A DNA stretch of 64,000 nucleotides from positions 126,901,695 to 126,965,694 of the forward strand of contig NC_035433.2 of NCBI RefSeq assembly GCF_002127325.2, written 5' to 3'. Position 1 is the first letter of the stretch. Each line of letters begins with the position of its first letter. The notes beneath the pieces were generated by a model that saw only the letters and a list, made by a program, of their open reading frames with translations, searched no databases and was not told where the DNA came from. Positions 12,426 through 24,012 of this stretch are shown piece after piece. A program made the position numbers and the translations under genes. Origin of the DNA: Helianthus annuus. Lineage: Eukaryota > Streptophyta > Magnoliopsida > Asterales > Asteraceae.

Positions 12426-12659
12426 CTCCACTTATAAGAATTGTGTGAATTATTGTATATTTGTATGTAGTTTATATTAAGAGGTTTTTGGTTTTTAAAG
12501 TAGTGTTAAAAAGTGTAAAATGGGCAATTGCGTCTTTTCTTTCTTTCTTTTCTCTTGTATTTGTTTGTACTAGCAGGATGTTCACGTGATGCGGTGGGAG
12601 TGATATATCGCATCGTGATACTCGTTTTGATAGTTTTCTTATTCATATAATATTTATTG

Positions 12660-13750
12660 TAACATTATTGTGATACATATACATCAAAAGCGAAGTAATC
12701 GGGTAATCCATTTCATTGTGTTGTTCATGGTTCATTCGGTTATTATCCTCAACCGAAGCCGAAACCAAAGTAATCCGTTAGTTTGTTTTATTAACCAATT
12801 GGTTTTCGGTTAATCATTTCTGTTTATTCGGTTAGATTGACGGTTTTTTGTTTGGTTCATTTAATTTTAGTTAATAGCAAAAATCAAACTTAGGCTAAAA
12901 CTTTTGCTTGAAAATATATAAAACTGAGGTATAAATACATGAAATAAAAGTATAAATATATGAAATGGAGATATAAAATATGGAATATATGAACCGGATG
13001 TATAAAAGCTATAAATATATGAAAATACGAATGATTTGGTTCGGTTCAGCTAATTTTGGTTAAACGATAGTACAAAAAAAATGATCATCGGTTTTTGGTT
13101 AATTCGGTTTTCAGTTTCGGATAATTCAGTTTTTGGTTGACTTTGGTTCGGTTTCATCTGTGTTCAATTTGGTTTAGGTTAACGATTTAGTTATTGCTCA
13201 CGGATAACTGATTTTGGTTAATAACCGATAGGCGCGCGCGCGATGCGGCGGTAAACATAAACATTGCCACGGTGTGCATTGTTCGATTGGTTAGATTATT
13301 ATCCTCAACTGAAATCGAGGTCATCAATTAGTCTATTTTATTAACCAACCCGTTTTCAGTTAATCAGTTTGGTTTATTCAGTTAGATTGACGGTTTTTTG
13401 TTTGATTCGTTTAATTTCGGTTAATAGCCAGAACCAAATTTGGGTTAAATCTTTTGATTAGAAATACATGAAATTTAGGTATAAATACATGAAATTGATG
13501 TATAGGTGCATGAAATGCAGGTATAAATACGTAAAATGGGGGTATAAATGTGAAATGCTTGAACTGAAGGTATAAAAGCAAGAAATATAAGAAAATATGA
13601 ATGGTTCGGGGTTTTCAATTAATTTTGGTTAAATCAGGGTACAAAAAAATCGATAACAATTTTTGGTTAATTCAGGTTTTGGTTAATCAGTTTTCAATTA
13701 ATTCAGTTTTTTGTTAATTTCGGTTTGGTTACTCACCCTTAGACATTGTT
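12660..13750. repeat. Two tandem copies of a GGTTAATTTCGGTT-rich unit
   Basis: Two diverged units of about 0.5 kb, about 12705-13265 and 13266-13745, share the same order of blocks: ATTATCCTCAAC, GATTGACGGTTTTTTGTTTG, then several ATAAATACATGAAAT words, then AATTTTGGTTAA. The sequence is dominated by CGGTT/TTAACC words. No coding frame. Confidence 0.55.
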
Positions 13751-13814
13751 AATCACGTAACATATCATTTTTTTTTTTTACTTAAGAAAACTATAGCAAT
13801 ACTATAGTCAAATT

Positions 13815-14380
13815 AAGTGCATGTTTGGCCAAGCTTTTCCAACCAACTTATTGAGTTATTGACTTAATCAAAAAGCGAATAAGGAGTTTTTGTGTTTGGG
13901 AAACACAAAAGTCCTTTTTTTTAACGGCAAATTTGGAGCACTGACGGACCACTGGAGTATCATCGTGCCACCAGAGGAACCACCCGATCATATCCATCTC
14001 CACTAGGCATAATGTCACACCAATTCAGGAGGAAACCCAATAAACATGGGAAAACCCCCTTGTGGGAATCGAACCCAGGACCTATTGGTCCCAAAGTCTT
14101 ATCCCACCATCAAGATGCCACTAGGCTATAAAGCCATGGGCACAAAAATGACTTTTTGAATAGAAGGAAAGGGAGATTTTGAGAAGTTAACATGTTGTGG
14201 CTTCTTCATCAGCTTATGACTTTTTAAACATCAAATTACCAAATTACCCCTTATAACACCCCTTTTAGTCATTTTACATCAATAAGCTAATCCAAACACT
14301 TTTTTTAAAAACTCATTTTCAAAAAGTCATTTTCCCAAAAGTCATTTTTAACTTAAATAAGCTTAGCCAAACATGCCCTA
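13815..14380. mobile_element. MITE with inserted SINE
   Basis: The left end is GTGCATGTTTGGCCAAGCTT and the right end is AAGCTTAGCCAAACATGCCC, which are inverted repeats. About 230 bp of its length is the SINE at 13913-14140. I could not confirm a target duplication. Confidence 0.6.
13913..14140 (-). mobile_element. tRNA-derived SINE
   Basis: Read on the minus strand, a tRNA-like head carries an A box (TAGCCTAGTGGCATCTTG) and a B box (GGGTTCGATTCCC). A unique body follows, then TTTGCCGTTAAAAAAAA. CACAAAA(G/A) flanks both sides. It was transcribed as a tRNA-like RNA by Pol III and moved by a LINE, by analogy with other SINEs. It is not a tRNA gene because no acceptor stem closes. Confidence 0.75.
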
Positions 14381-15234
14381 AAGAGAATAAAATACTCGTT
14401 TATATGGTGTAATTTAAAAAAAATATTAATGTACCAAAAAGTTATGATCGTTTAAAAATCAAAGGGGTCAGTTTTTTATAAGGGGATAAAGTGTAACTAC
14501 TAACTAATTATCTATAATTTATTAAAGATGAGAGATTAAAGTGTAATCTAGATGAGAGGATTAAAATGACGGTATTTGATCACTTGACATTCGGTAGCTA
14601 TCAAACATTCTGAGATAATGACTAAGTACGTTAGGCTTTAATCACTTGTACACTAAGACGTCATCTACTTGTACCTTTTAATCCACACGTCAATATTGAC
14701 TAAGACAACTATCGAAACGTCGACAAAAATGAGTAGGCCGTCACTGTACTTTTGGATTTTTTTTAAAACATTATAGCTTATAAGATATGACAAATACGTA
14801 AAAGAATTATAAGTTTGTTGCGGAGGGGAAAAGTATAACTAAATACCCATGATTATGTTAAAACTCAAGGATTTAAGTGTAATATAATTATTGTTAAAAT
14901 GGCCAATTTACCTTCATTTTCGAGGTGTATTTATAAATTAAGAGGAAAAAAGTTTTTCTTTTTTGTATCTTATAATGTGTCTTACTCATGCATTATAATA
15001 TAGATTATATACCTTACCTTACAGTCAAAGCGCTCTACCAAGATATTGGATAATGTTTCATCTTTCACAATCCATGTGATGAACAAAAAAAGGTGCAAGA
15101 AGCAGTAGGATTAGAGAGTTCGCCAGTTACACTTATAAAAATATATGATCTTACTCATCGTTGTCTGTTAGCAGTAGTTTACAACTATTATTATTAATAC
15201 CATCTCATGTTATATGAATTACCATACTGGAAGA

Positions 15235-15239
<5 letters not shown>

Positions 15240-15271
<32 letters not shown>
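15240..15271. repeat. Poly-T run of about 32 bases
   Basis: A homopolymer interrupted by no other base; an AT-rich flank follows. It could be an old SINE or retroposon tail on the minus strand. Confidence 0.8.
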
Positions 15272-15275
<4 letters not shown>

Positions 15276-15416
15276 TTGAGTATCTCAGCGAAAATAACCT
15301 TTCTTCGTTATTAGCAAGAATGTTTATAGGAATAACTGAATATAATTTAAACTACATACATCAGAATGGAAAATAAGAAAAAGAGAGACAGATATGCGAT
15401 ATAGGTGGTTATTTAG

Positions 15417-16690
15417 TACTTATAAGTAGGTAGAGGATCCTGTAAAAAGTGGGACTTTTGTAAGAAGTGTAAGAAATAATCTTGGAATGACAAGTGTCCC
15501 TCTTCTTAATTAATTCAAAAGAGTACATTAGTAATTTACCTTTTCTTATCAATTAATTGTGTGTAACTGTTTTGGAGTTAATTTAGGAGATTATATCATC
15601 AGAATCAATCATTAACTAGTATTATATCATCTTCGTTCATTAATTCAGGTTCAAAAGTATTTTTTTTCTCTGCAATTTTGGAGCAATTTTTTTATTACGA
15701 AAATCACAAATGGAAGAAAGCGATACAGGTTCATGTGTGGTGTTTTATTGCATAAAACAATTGATTGTATGGTGTCGTTTATATACAGATTGCGTTGAGG
15801 AAAAATATACAATAAAACTTACTGTGTTTTCATGGATTTCATCTATATTTTTTTTCATGAAAAAACATGAGTTATTTGATAAAGTTTGTTTTATATAATG
15901 TTTGGTATGAAACGGGTTCTATTAAGTTGTATGGTGTTATATTCATAGAAGGTTGCTTGGGATTCCAGATAAAACACCATGACTTGAATCATGGCGTGGT
16001 GTTTTATCTGGAGACATTGTTCATGGCGTGGTGTTTTAAACATCTGGAGACAAAACACCACGTCATGAACAATGTCTCCAGATAAAACACCACGCCATGA
16101 ATAATGTCTCCAGATAAAACACCACACCATGAACAATGTCTCCAGATAAAACACCACGCTATGAACAATGTCTCCAGATGTTTAAAACACCACGCCATGA
16201 ACAGTGTCTCCAGATAAAACACCACACCATGAACAGTGTCTCCAGATAAAACACCACGCCATGAACAATGTCTCCAGATAAAACACCACGCCATGAACAA
16301 TGTCTCCAGATAAAACACCACACGATGAACAATGTCTCCAGATAAAACACTACGCCATGAATCTGATTACAGTTCTTCTTAACGTAAAACACCACGCATT
16401 GAATCTTATATAAAACAAAGAGGCTTCCGATTTAGATCTTGGTAATTAATTCCTATAATTAAGGAAAAAAGGTGTTTTTGGTTGTGTAGAATACGGTTAC
16501 CATATTTGAAACATTGAAAAAGACACTATTGCCCTTCAATTTTACATAAAGTCCCTCTAATTAAAACACAATTTACATTTTTATACCCTATTGATCTCAA
16601 CCATTAGATCAAATATCCAATGGTTTAAAACACTTCTTACCCTTCTTACATTTTAGACACTTTTTACCATATCCCTACCCCTTATAAGTA
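15417..16690. mobile_element. TIR element carrying a 32-bp minisatellite
   Basis: The left end TACTTATAAGTAGGTAGAGG and the right end CCCTACCCCTTATAAGTA are inverted repeats. Further matching inverted words lie inside (GTAAAAAGTG, GTAAGAAGTGTAAGAA). The centre is the tandem array at 15965-16360. Apparent reading frames here are only translations of the repeat. Confidence 0.55.
15965..16360. repeat. 32-bp minisatellite with inverted lead units
   Basis: The unit reads GTCTCCAGATAAAACACCAC then GCCATGAACAAT (32 bp). About nine units follow head to tail from about 16070, with few substitutions and one GTTTA insertion. At the left (15990-16055) about two units stand in the opposite orientation, so the array starts with a hairpin. 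Confidence 0.85.
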
Positions 16691-17462
16691 TATACTTTAA
16701 AAATCATACAATATCATAATTATATACTTACAACTTTTTCATATTACTAACATCTATTACTGTAATAATTTAAATACGTGATCTCTAACATCTCCTAAAC
16801 ATAAGCACAAACTCAAACTATGATGATTGTCATAAGAATTGTGGAGCATATTATAATTCAGGCCAAATATGAGATCGGTTTGAACACAACTAAGTATATA
16901 AAATAGACACGACCCTCATAAACAACTTGCCAGGTTAGAACCGTTAACTCGACGTTAAAAATTAAGATCGTTGGTCTTAACCCCGATTCTAAACCGGATC
17001 TGCTTAAGATAGCCTAAGTTGACACTTTTTGTTAAAAATATGGTCAACAATTTTGACCAGGCGTACTTGGTTTACCAAACTGCCCGCATGCCATTGACTT
17101 TTGACTATTCCCCACTACCTACCTCTCTTCATCCTCAAGGGTGTTTTTGATTGTTACACTTTTTATTTTTGAACGGCTTTTGATTGTTACACTTGTTTGA
17201 GTAATAAAAGACTAAAACCTATTAACTTTGATAGTTACATTTGTTTAAGTAATAAAAGAGTAAAACCTATTAACTGCAAAAATAAATAATTAAAAGTAAA
17301 TGTCATTAGAAAAAATTAGAATATCTAACACTAATAAAAGAATCCGTTTAATGTCACATGTCATTCTCTTATAATAAAAGATTTCAATGTCATATGACAA
17401 TTTATCATGTTACCTCAACCATAATAAATAAATAAATTAATATAAATACTATTAAATGACTG

Positions 17463-17465
<3 letters not shown>

Positions 17466-17500
<35 letters not shown>
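17466..17500. repeat. TA microsatellite
   Basis: About 17 TA dinucleotides in a row. Other short TA runs lie at about 21069-21083 and 24461-24481. Confidence 0.85.
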
Positions 17501-17502
<2 letters not shown>

Positions 17503-18150
17503 TAATCTTATATTCATGATTATATCTCTTTAATATTCTTAATTCTTAATAGTTAATATCAGTTATCTACTTACCTATACTTTAATATAATATTCTCTAC
17601 TTTAATAAAGAAAAATATACTTATTAAAAGAAGATAGGATAACCAAAAATTTATTCATCCATCACTATTTGACGTAACCAAAAATTTAAAACCTCATCAT
17701 GTTTATAATTTATTATTATCATTTTCACAAATGTTAAACATCTACACTATATTATAATGCATAAGGGAAGGGTATTTTAAGATACAAAAAAAAAATAAGA
17801 ACTTTTTCCCTCTTTATTTATAAAAACACCCCTAAACTGAGGGTAACTTGGTATTTTAAATACTAATTATATTTTAGTCCCTCATATTATTATACATAAA
17901 TCCATTTATTTCAACAAAATTATGTCTAATTAGTTACTTATCCCCTTCCACAACAAACTTATAATTATTTTACGTATTTTTGTCATGTCTTATAAACTAT
18001 AATGTTTAAAAAAATCTAAAGGTACCGTGATGACCTACTAATTTTTGTCGACGTTTCAATAGTTGTCTTGATCAGTATTGTTGTGCGAATTAAAATGTAC
18101 AAGTAGATGATGCATTAGTGTACAGGTGATTAAAGCAATGTGTCTTATTA

Positions 18151-21100
18151 CGTTTCAAATGCTCAAGATTCTCTACGTTGTTGTTGTCATCAATTTAATA
18201 ATATTCCAACAATTTTCACTTCGATTTTTGTTTGATTAAGATTGTTCACCAATTTGTTCGAGCGACTAGATTAAATTTCGAAACCTTGCACATACGGGTT
18301 TGATATGAGCTTTGTTCGTATTCTGTATGTTTGTGTATTTACTTGGTTGGGTGCACACACTTACATGGGTTAGCATGTAGTAAACTGACATCAAATAAAC
18401 TCACTTGTTTTATCTAATTGGTTATATTAAAATAATGTTTTATTAGTTTTCTCCATCTAATAATATTTTATACCTAATGAACTGGCATGTGGTCGTAATG
18501 AAAAAGAGAAACCTTAATAGGCTAAAACACATTTGTTTGAGTTAGATGATGTCTCCTAAATAATGGAATAACCTTTTTGTTGTGTTTGATGTTTTTCTTG
18601 CCAAAACAACCCAAAACATCATGTTTAAGTCCAAAACATGATGCCTACATGTCAATTCCTATGCATTCTCATACTTTTTACAAAAAAAATATTTTTTTTA
18701 CAAGAACCTCACCCTTCATGCATATTTATCTATATATATTGATTCACAACATGTTGAGGAATAGTGATTTTTTTTGTTATAGTAGACTTTAAGGGTTTTT
18801 TTGTGTTATAGTAGACTTTAAGGATTTTCATTTGAGTAGTAAGATTTGGTTTTTTATAATTTTGCAATAAAGTTAAATGAGTTTAGTCTTTTATTAGATT
18901 TTGTTTAATGTTTTTTTTCCGGATTTTGTCGTCATCCAATTCCTATTTAGCACGGTTTTTTGTGGTCACATTTGGTCACTCAGTTTTTTTTTTACTTTAT
19001 CGGCTTTCTAATACATGTGGTATAAATTCGACTTCGTCTACGTTTTACGTCACGTAATATTATTGAGGTACCATGACGAACCCAATCACTTATGAGCAAA
19101 CAACATCATTCTCGGTATTTTTCCATAATGGAAATGGTATTGATATTCACTTTTATATTTTTCGACACGCCATACCGATAATGACCAAACTCTTGCCGCT
19201 TTACATGGAGAAAAATTAATCACACTCCTGTCACGAAATACGGTGAAAAAAAAACTAGTTAATAATTAAAACGCGGCGGCCTAATAATAATATAGAAGTC
19301 GGGGGGCCTGGTTTTTTCTCGACAAATTATTAAAAAGGTTTTATAATAGTAGGACAATGTTGGGTGAGGGCCTTCCCTCTCGGGCCATCACTTGAATCCA
19401 CCCCTTACATAGACTGATATAAAGAGACTATTTTATCAATAAATAAAATAGAAGCCCCAAATTAAATAATTATTAATTAGTAATAAATGAATTAAAGTCT
19501 TTGGCATAATTTTATTTCATATACATACGAAAGACATGGAGGGGAATAGTGATAGGACAATTGGTAAAATTTCATGATAATTCCGTACAACTTAATCACT
19601 ATTTTTACAATTTAATTGCGTTCTTTTGACGAAACTTATGAATGATTGAGTCGTACAAAGTCTAGCAGTGATAGGACATGTTAAAACATTACAATTCATT
19701 TTGCCGATTCGTCGTGTCGCGAAAACAAACAACTATATCCTAAAATGTTGGTAGCAAAATGCTGAAAAACACTATTCATCTGAACACACTATTCATGCCA
19801 GGAAGATTCTGAAATGAATTAGAACGACAAGAACGGGATATGAAAACATATCCAAGTCCATACATATATCAAAACCCTAATATAGGGATACAACCAACAT
19901 AGTATACTTTCCGGTACAATGCCTAAACTAATAAACTGTATAATCCGAACTAAAATATAACCATTTTAATCATCCTAAATGATCATAAGGATATCATTTA
20001 TATGACAAGGATATTAGTATCAGTACTACGATGCACGCTTTACATATTGTCTGGTAATGACCCGATACCGAAACGAATGACAAATCTAATATCCTAACAT
20101 CTAGTCTATTAGTCTAGTGAACTAGTTAGAAGTTATATTAACATCCTAAAGACAATTAGCACCCTAATCATCCTCACTTATCCTAATAACCAAAATATCA
20201 AAAATTAGAATTACACCACATGTTATATTACTTATAATAATCAAATGTTACACTTTACCCCATGTGGGTCCTACAAGCATTTCCTACAACCAGATTATGA
20301 TGAATATAGAAGAAAAGCATGGCTCATGAGATTGTATCTTAACTTGTGGAAGATTTGAAATGTTATAACACTATGGATGTTTTACATCAATAGACTCGTA
20401 TTCTTGTTCTGATCAAAAGCTCTAATACGTTAGTTTGTAATTCGGAAAAAAAACCCTTAACTTCGTTAAATTTTTTAACTTCGTTAAGTTTTTTTAACTG
20501 AGTACCGGTTGAGGAAAAAATAAGTGAAAGGTGGGACTGACATGGGGAATATTCAAAGGTGAGACTGACAATGGCCAATGACGTGTAGTTGAGATTATTA
20601 CAGGTCAATTCCCCTTTAAAAATATAGTATTTCTATTGTTTTAGTTTTTTTAGCAAAAATATGGTAGTATTTTGTTTTAATTGGTTGACTCGGGGGCGGG
20701 ACTATAGTGTTAGGAGCAGTGGCACGGGCTACGGCTTAACCCCGTATTCGTAGTATTTTATCCGGTTTTATACAAAGGATACCCCTAAAAATATACGAGG
20801 ATACCTTTAAACAAAATATAGGATACTTGATATTGCTCAAATCTCATTTTTTATAAATTCAAACATTTTACAACCAAAAAACTTGTAGAAAAACTAAGCT
20901 TGAATGAGACAATAAGCCCAAATTTTAACAATAAAAGAATTGAAATGAGGCTCTAGATATAATTGATAAAGTATAGCCCAAGACTCAAACAATAATATAT
21001 TAAGTATTTGTTTACTTTATCTATTTTTTATCATTGTATGATTGCACGGTAAAAAAAAAAAATCGGGATATATATATATATATTTTTTTGAGATCGTGTT

Positions 21101-21365
21101 ATGAGTAGTATGTACAAGTAACCGAAACATAGACGTACATGTTATAACAGAGAAATATCCGGCTTAGTGCCCGCAATATGAGCTGAGCAAAATCTAGTTT
21201 TGATACATGGCACGTGATCAAATTGTTTAAATAAATATAGAAGGGCGAGTAGGTGAAGCACAGCCGCAGCCTGCACCGTGCATGCAGTCTTAAAAGATGA
21301 CAAAGTAATAAACAGATAACTATTAGAAGTTATAGTTTGAGTGTAATACATTTGCTATATGACTC
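18151..21365. other. AT-rich stretch with no recognisable gene
   Basis: Frames are short and of low complexity, and I recognise no protein. It contains scattered TACGTTTTACGTCACG-like words at about 19035, a small tandem AACTTCGTTAA pair at about 20459-20490, and a TA run near 21069. It is probably decayed repeat sequence. Confidence 0.6.
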
Positions 21366-22276
21366 AGGTGCTGTTTGTTTTTTCTGCTGGAAAACCTCTT
21401 CTGCTGCAGGCCACATTTGCAGGCATCTGCAGGAGAAGAGGTGGACAAAATGTCTTCAGTCTGCAAGGAGAAGAGGGTTTGTTTTTTTTTATATAAAACC
21501 TCTTCACACACAAACACACACAAACACACACAGATCTCTCTCTACTCTCTCTCTACCACCGCCATCTTCACCACCACCACCACTTCACCACCGTCATCAT
21601 CACCACCGCCATGACCGGCGGAGCCAGCAACGACTCCGACAACCCCCCACACCGGTTCCAGATGCTCCGAGACAGAGAGATAGAGGAGAGAGAAAGTTTC
21701 TGAAAGAGAAAGACGTCGCCGCCGGTGATGTTCTCTCCGGTCGTCTTTCCGATGATGCGAAGGTGATGTTCTCTCTCTCTCATCTGTCATCAGATATGCT
21801 CTCTCTCTCTCTCTCTCTCATCTTCTCATCAGATCAATTTTGGGGGCGGCGGGTTGGTCGATTTGGGGGTTTTGTTGCAGAGATTGATTAGGGTTTGCAG
21901 AGGTGGAGGTGGTGGTCGATTAGGGTTTGCAGAGGTGGAGGTGGTGGTGGCGGAGCAGGGGTGGTGGTGGTGGAGCAGGGGTGGTGGTGGCGGAGCAGGG
22001 GTGGTGGTGGCGGAGCAGGGGTGGTGGTGGTGGCGGAGCAGGGGTGGTGGTGGTGGCAGAGCAGGGGTGGAGGTGGAGGTGGTGCCAAGAAGAGGTAAAC
22101 CTCTGCTTGGAGAAGCTAAGGTCTCATCTCTTCCCTAAGAAGAGGTTGGGGAGAGGTAAAAAGCACTTCTCGAAAAAAAAAACAAACACTCTACAGCACC
22201 TAAACCTCTTCCCGCGTCTGCACGGTGCAGACAGAAGAGGCCAGGGAGCTCTTCTTCCAAAAAACAAACACCACCT
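21366..22276. mobile_element. TIR element with captured leader-like sequence and GGTGGT minisatellite
   Basis: The ends AGGTGCTGTTTGTTTTTT and AAAAAACAAACACCACCT are inverted repeats. Inside are a CT-rich leader-like stretch (about 21530-21590), an ATG at 21611 that opens only 30 codons, a CTCTCT run, and a 21-24-bp repeat built on GGTGGTGGTGGCGGAGCAGG (about 21940-22085). The terminal 60-70 bp contain repeated GAAGAGG words. GC content is far above the flanks. I recognise no protein. Confidence 0.5.
21940..22085. repeat. GGTGGTGGTGG-rich minisatellite
   Basis: About six units of 21-24 bp, each GGAGCAGGGGTGGTGGTGG with one or two extra GGT/GGC triplets. All six frames remain open only because of the repeat. 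The G-rich strand has the spacing of a G-quadruplex former. Confidence 0.8.
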
Positions 22277-22855
22277 CATACGCAGGGTCGGCCCAGTGCA
22301 AGTGTCGGGTGGGCGATCGTTCTGAGCCCAAATCGAAATAGGCTAGGAAAAAAATTAAATTATATATTTAAAAAAATCTGTATGTTTAAAAAAATCGTAA
22401 AGAGCGTGGATTTATGAACTAAAAAGTTTTTTAGGCTTTTTCAGAACTCTGGATTTGTGATTTTGTAGCCCAATTTGTCTGGATTTAAATTTATGGAGAT
22501 TTGTAAATGGGGCCAAAATTTTATGTCGCACAATGCCAAAAAATTGTGTGATTTTCGTAGACGTCTCTGAACATACGCTTATAAAATTTGAATATTTGAA
22601 GATTTGACTCAACGCAGAAAAGAATATCATCAAGCTAAGCCTTTGAAGATTTGAGTATGAAATTTGTATTTTTGGTGTTCACCTTTTATATGGACACGTG
22701 ATGACATCAAATATTATTGAAAGTGTCAAAATATATTTCTGATTTTCTAAAAGAAAATAACGTGGAGTAATTATTTACTCAAACTTTTATTACAAATTTC
22801 TTTTCTGATTTTCTAAAAGAAAAGGAGTAATTATTTACTCAAACTTTATTAAAAA
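22277..22855. other. Gene-free stretch with a small tandem duplication
   Basis: No coding frame is supported. A roughly 60-bp block (TTTCTGATTTTCTAAAAGAA ... GAGTAATTATTTACTCAAAC) is present twice at about 22736-22848, just before the SINE and LTR insertion site. Confidence 0.6.
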
Positions 22856-22871
22856 AAATTGATGAGATATT

Positions 22872-23325
22872 TGTAAGATTAAATATTGTATTCATATGTA
22901 TTTAATCTAGTAGTCATTATTATCATTTATATAATATGGATCAAAATATATTAAAACCTATAATAAATTAGTTGGTAATTGTTGATGGGCCATATTACCC
23001 TAATTAACTAATTGGGTTTCCCCTTGGGTGTATATAAGAAGATTATTAGAGAGGGATTAGGGTTAGACATTCATAACATCAACACTAAAATCGCCCCTCC
23101 CCTCTCTCCATTACTACGAGTTCTTCAACCCTAAAGAACTTGGTACTACCATCAAGAAGATACATCCTAAAGGGGAACCAGACCAATCTGACGAATATGA
23201 CGTCTACTTCCCTCTCTGGTGTGGTGACTGGCTAATCAGGTACACACGTCTTATTTTATTGTTCATGATTGAATTTACATCATTAGGGTTTATGTTTTAC
23301 CCATGTTCTTATGATATAATCAACA
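22872..23325 (+). repeat. 5' LTR of the 14-kb element
   Basis: TG...CA ends, 454 bp, same length as the 3' copy. A TATA-like TATATAAG at 23031-23038 marks the likely promoter, about 20 bp before a GATTAGGGTT block. Confidence 0.88.
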
Positions 23326-23327
23326 TG

Positions 23328-23339
23328 TGGTATCAGAGC
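23328..23339 (+). other. Primer binding site, initiator Met-tRNA
   Basis: TGGTATCAGAGC lies two bases after the 5' LTR. This is the usual plant Copia-type primer site. Confidence 0.9.
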
Positions 23340-23354
23340 AATGTTGATTACATC

Positions 23355-24012
23355 AATTCAATCAAATCCCAAACGTTATGCGAACACATAAAATCAGTTT
23401 TACTAGAAAACTGTTTTATTCTATTTAGAAGATTGATTGACACTAATGGCTTAATTTGAAGAGACAGGATTAGTAAACTTTTCCAAAATCTGTTTCAACT
23501 TTAGTTAGGGAGGTTATGTAATCATCAAAGTTAGTAGGCTTTTAAACCTAGATGACCTCCTGAGCTGATTATTGGGTTTATTAGAAGTTTTAGGGGGCTG
23601 TTTGGTAGCCTCTGAATGGTCATTAAGAGGCTACCTCTTAATGGAACCATTAAGAATTTTACCAATGAGAAGGTAGAAGAATGTAACATGTGATGATTTA
23701 CCATTCAGAGGTTACCTCTTAACCATTCAGACTTGAGGTTACCTCTTATTCATTCAGAAGTTTTAAACCATTAAGAGGTAGCATCTGAATGGTCATTAAG
23801 AGGCTACCAAACAGCCCTTTAGTTTTATGAATTAGCTCTTGGTTAGGTAGCTATCATTTCTAGGATTCTAAGTTTGTAAGAGTTGGTGCAGTATGGTGTA
23901 CAAGAGGTGTAATCGGAGTTAAATTCGAAGTGAAATTTAATGACACTCTTCCCCCCGCCTCTTGTATTCCTTGCAAATCATGATAAGGACTTTGTCTGCT
24001 CCCACTGACCTT
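23355..24012. repeat. Left arm of an internal inverted repeat
   Basis: This stretch is the reverse complement of about 34450-34887, at high identity through ATAAAATCAGTTTTACTAGA, GACCTCCTGAGCTGATTATT and GTACAAGAGGTGTAATCGG. It is longer only because it holds the 227-bp MITE 23593-23819. Confidence 0.85.
23593..23819. mobile_element. hAT-type MITE inside the inverted-repeat arm
   Basis: The ends are GGGGGCTGTTTGGTAGCC and GGCTACCAAACAGCCC. Octamers AAGTTTTA and TAGTTTTA flank it. The other repeat arm (about 34635-34665) shows the site without the insertion. Internally the word CATTAAGAGG(T/C) recurs several times in both orientations. Confidence 0.8.

Larger units (their letters stand above)
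14630..18150. repeat. 3.5-kb structure bounded by about 390-bp inverted repeats
   Basis: The left arm (about 14630-15010) and right arm (about 17745-18150) are imperfect reverse complements. Shared blocks in order include TTTAATCAC(C/T)TGTACACTAA, ATCTACTTGTAC, AAACGTCGACAAAAAT, CATTATAG(C/T)TTATAAGA and GCATTATAATATAG. The centre holds the TIR element 15417-16690, a poly-T run and a TA microsatellite, and no gene. It looks like a non-autonomous MULE-like element, but no target duplication is clear. Confidence 0.55.

Noticed and set aside
12575..12625. Possible Helitron end (ACTAG followed by CACGTGATGCGG on the plus strand)
   Set aside because: The palindrome is only CACGTG, no clean hairpin at the right distance, and no matching 5' terminus was found.
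13913..14140. tRNA gene suggested by A and B boxes
   Set aside because: No acceptor-stem closure; A-tail and direct repeats show a SINE. The same applies to 36945-37222.
15965..16360. Regular 32-bp repeats look like a CRISPR array
   Set aside because: There are no unique spacers. The whole 32 bp is repeated, in a plant nuclear context and inside a transposon.
15891..16395. Three overlapping open frames with repeated MVFYLETLFMAWC words
   Set aside because: They are translations of the 32-bp minisatellite, open in several frames because 32 is not a multiple of 3 and the unit lacks stops.
21611..21704. Short frame opening with MTGGASNDSDNPP as a captured gene
   Set aside because: Only 30 codons and not recognised; kept as part of the element description and not called as a gene.
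21854..22325. Gly/Trp-rich open frames
   Set aside because: They come from the GGTGGT minisatellite, with no conserved protein wording and open antisense frames of equal length.
22978..23330. AGGGATTAGGGTTAGACATTC line as a gene leader
   Set aside because: It lies in both LTRs at the same place, so it is the LTR transcript leader.
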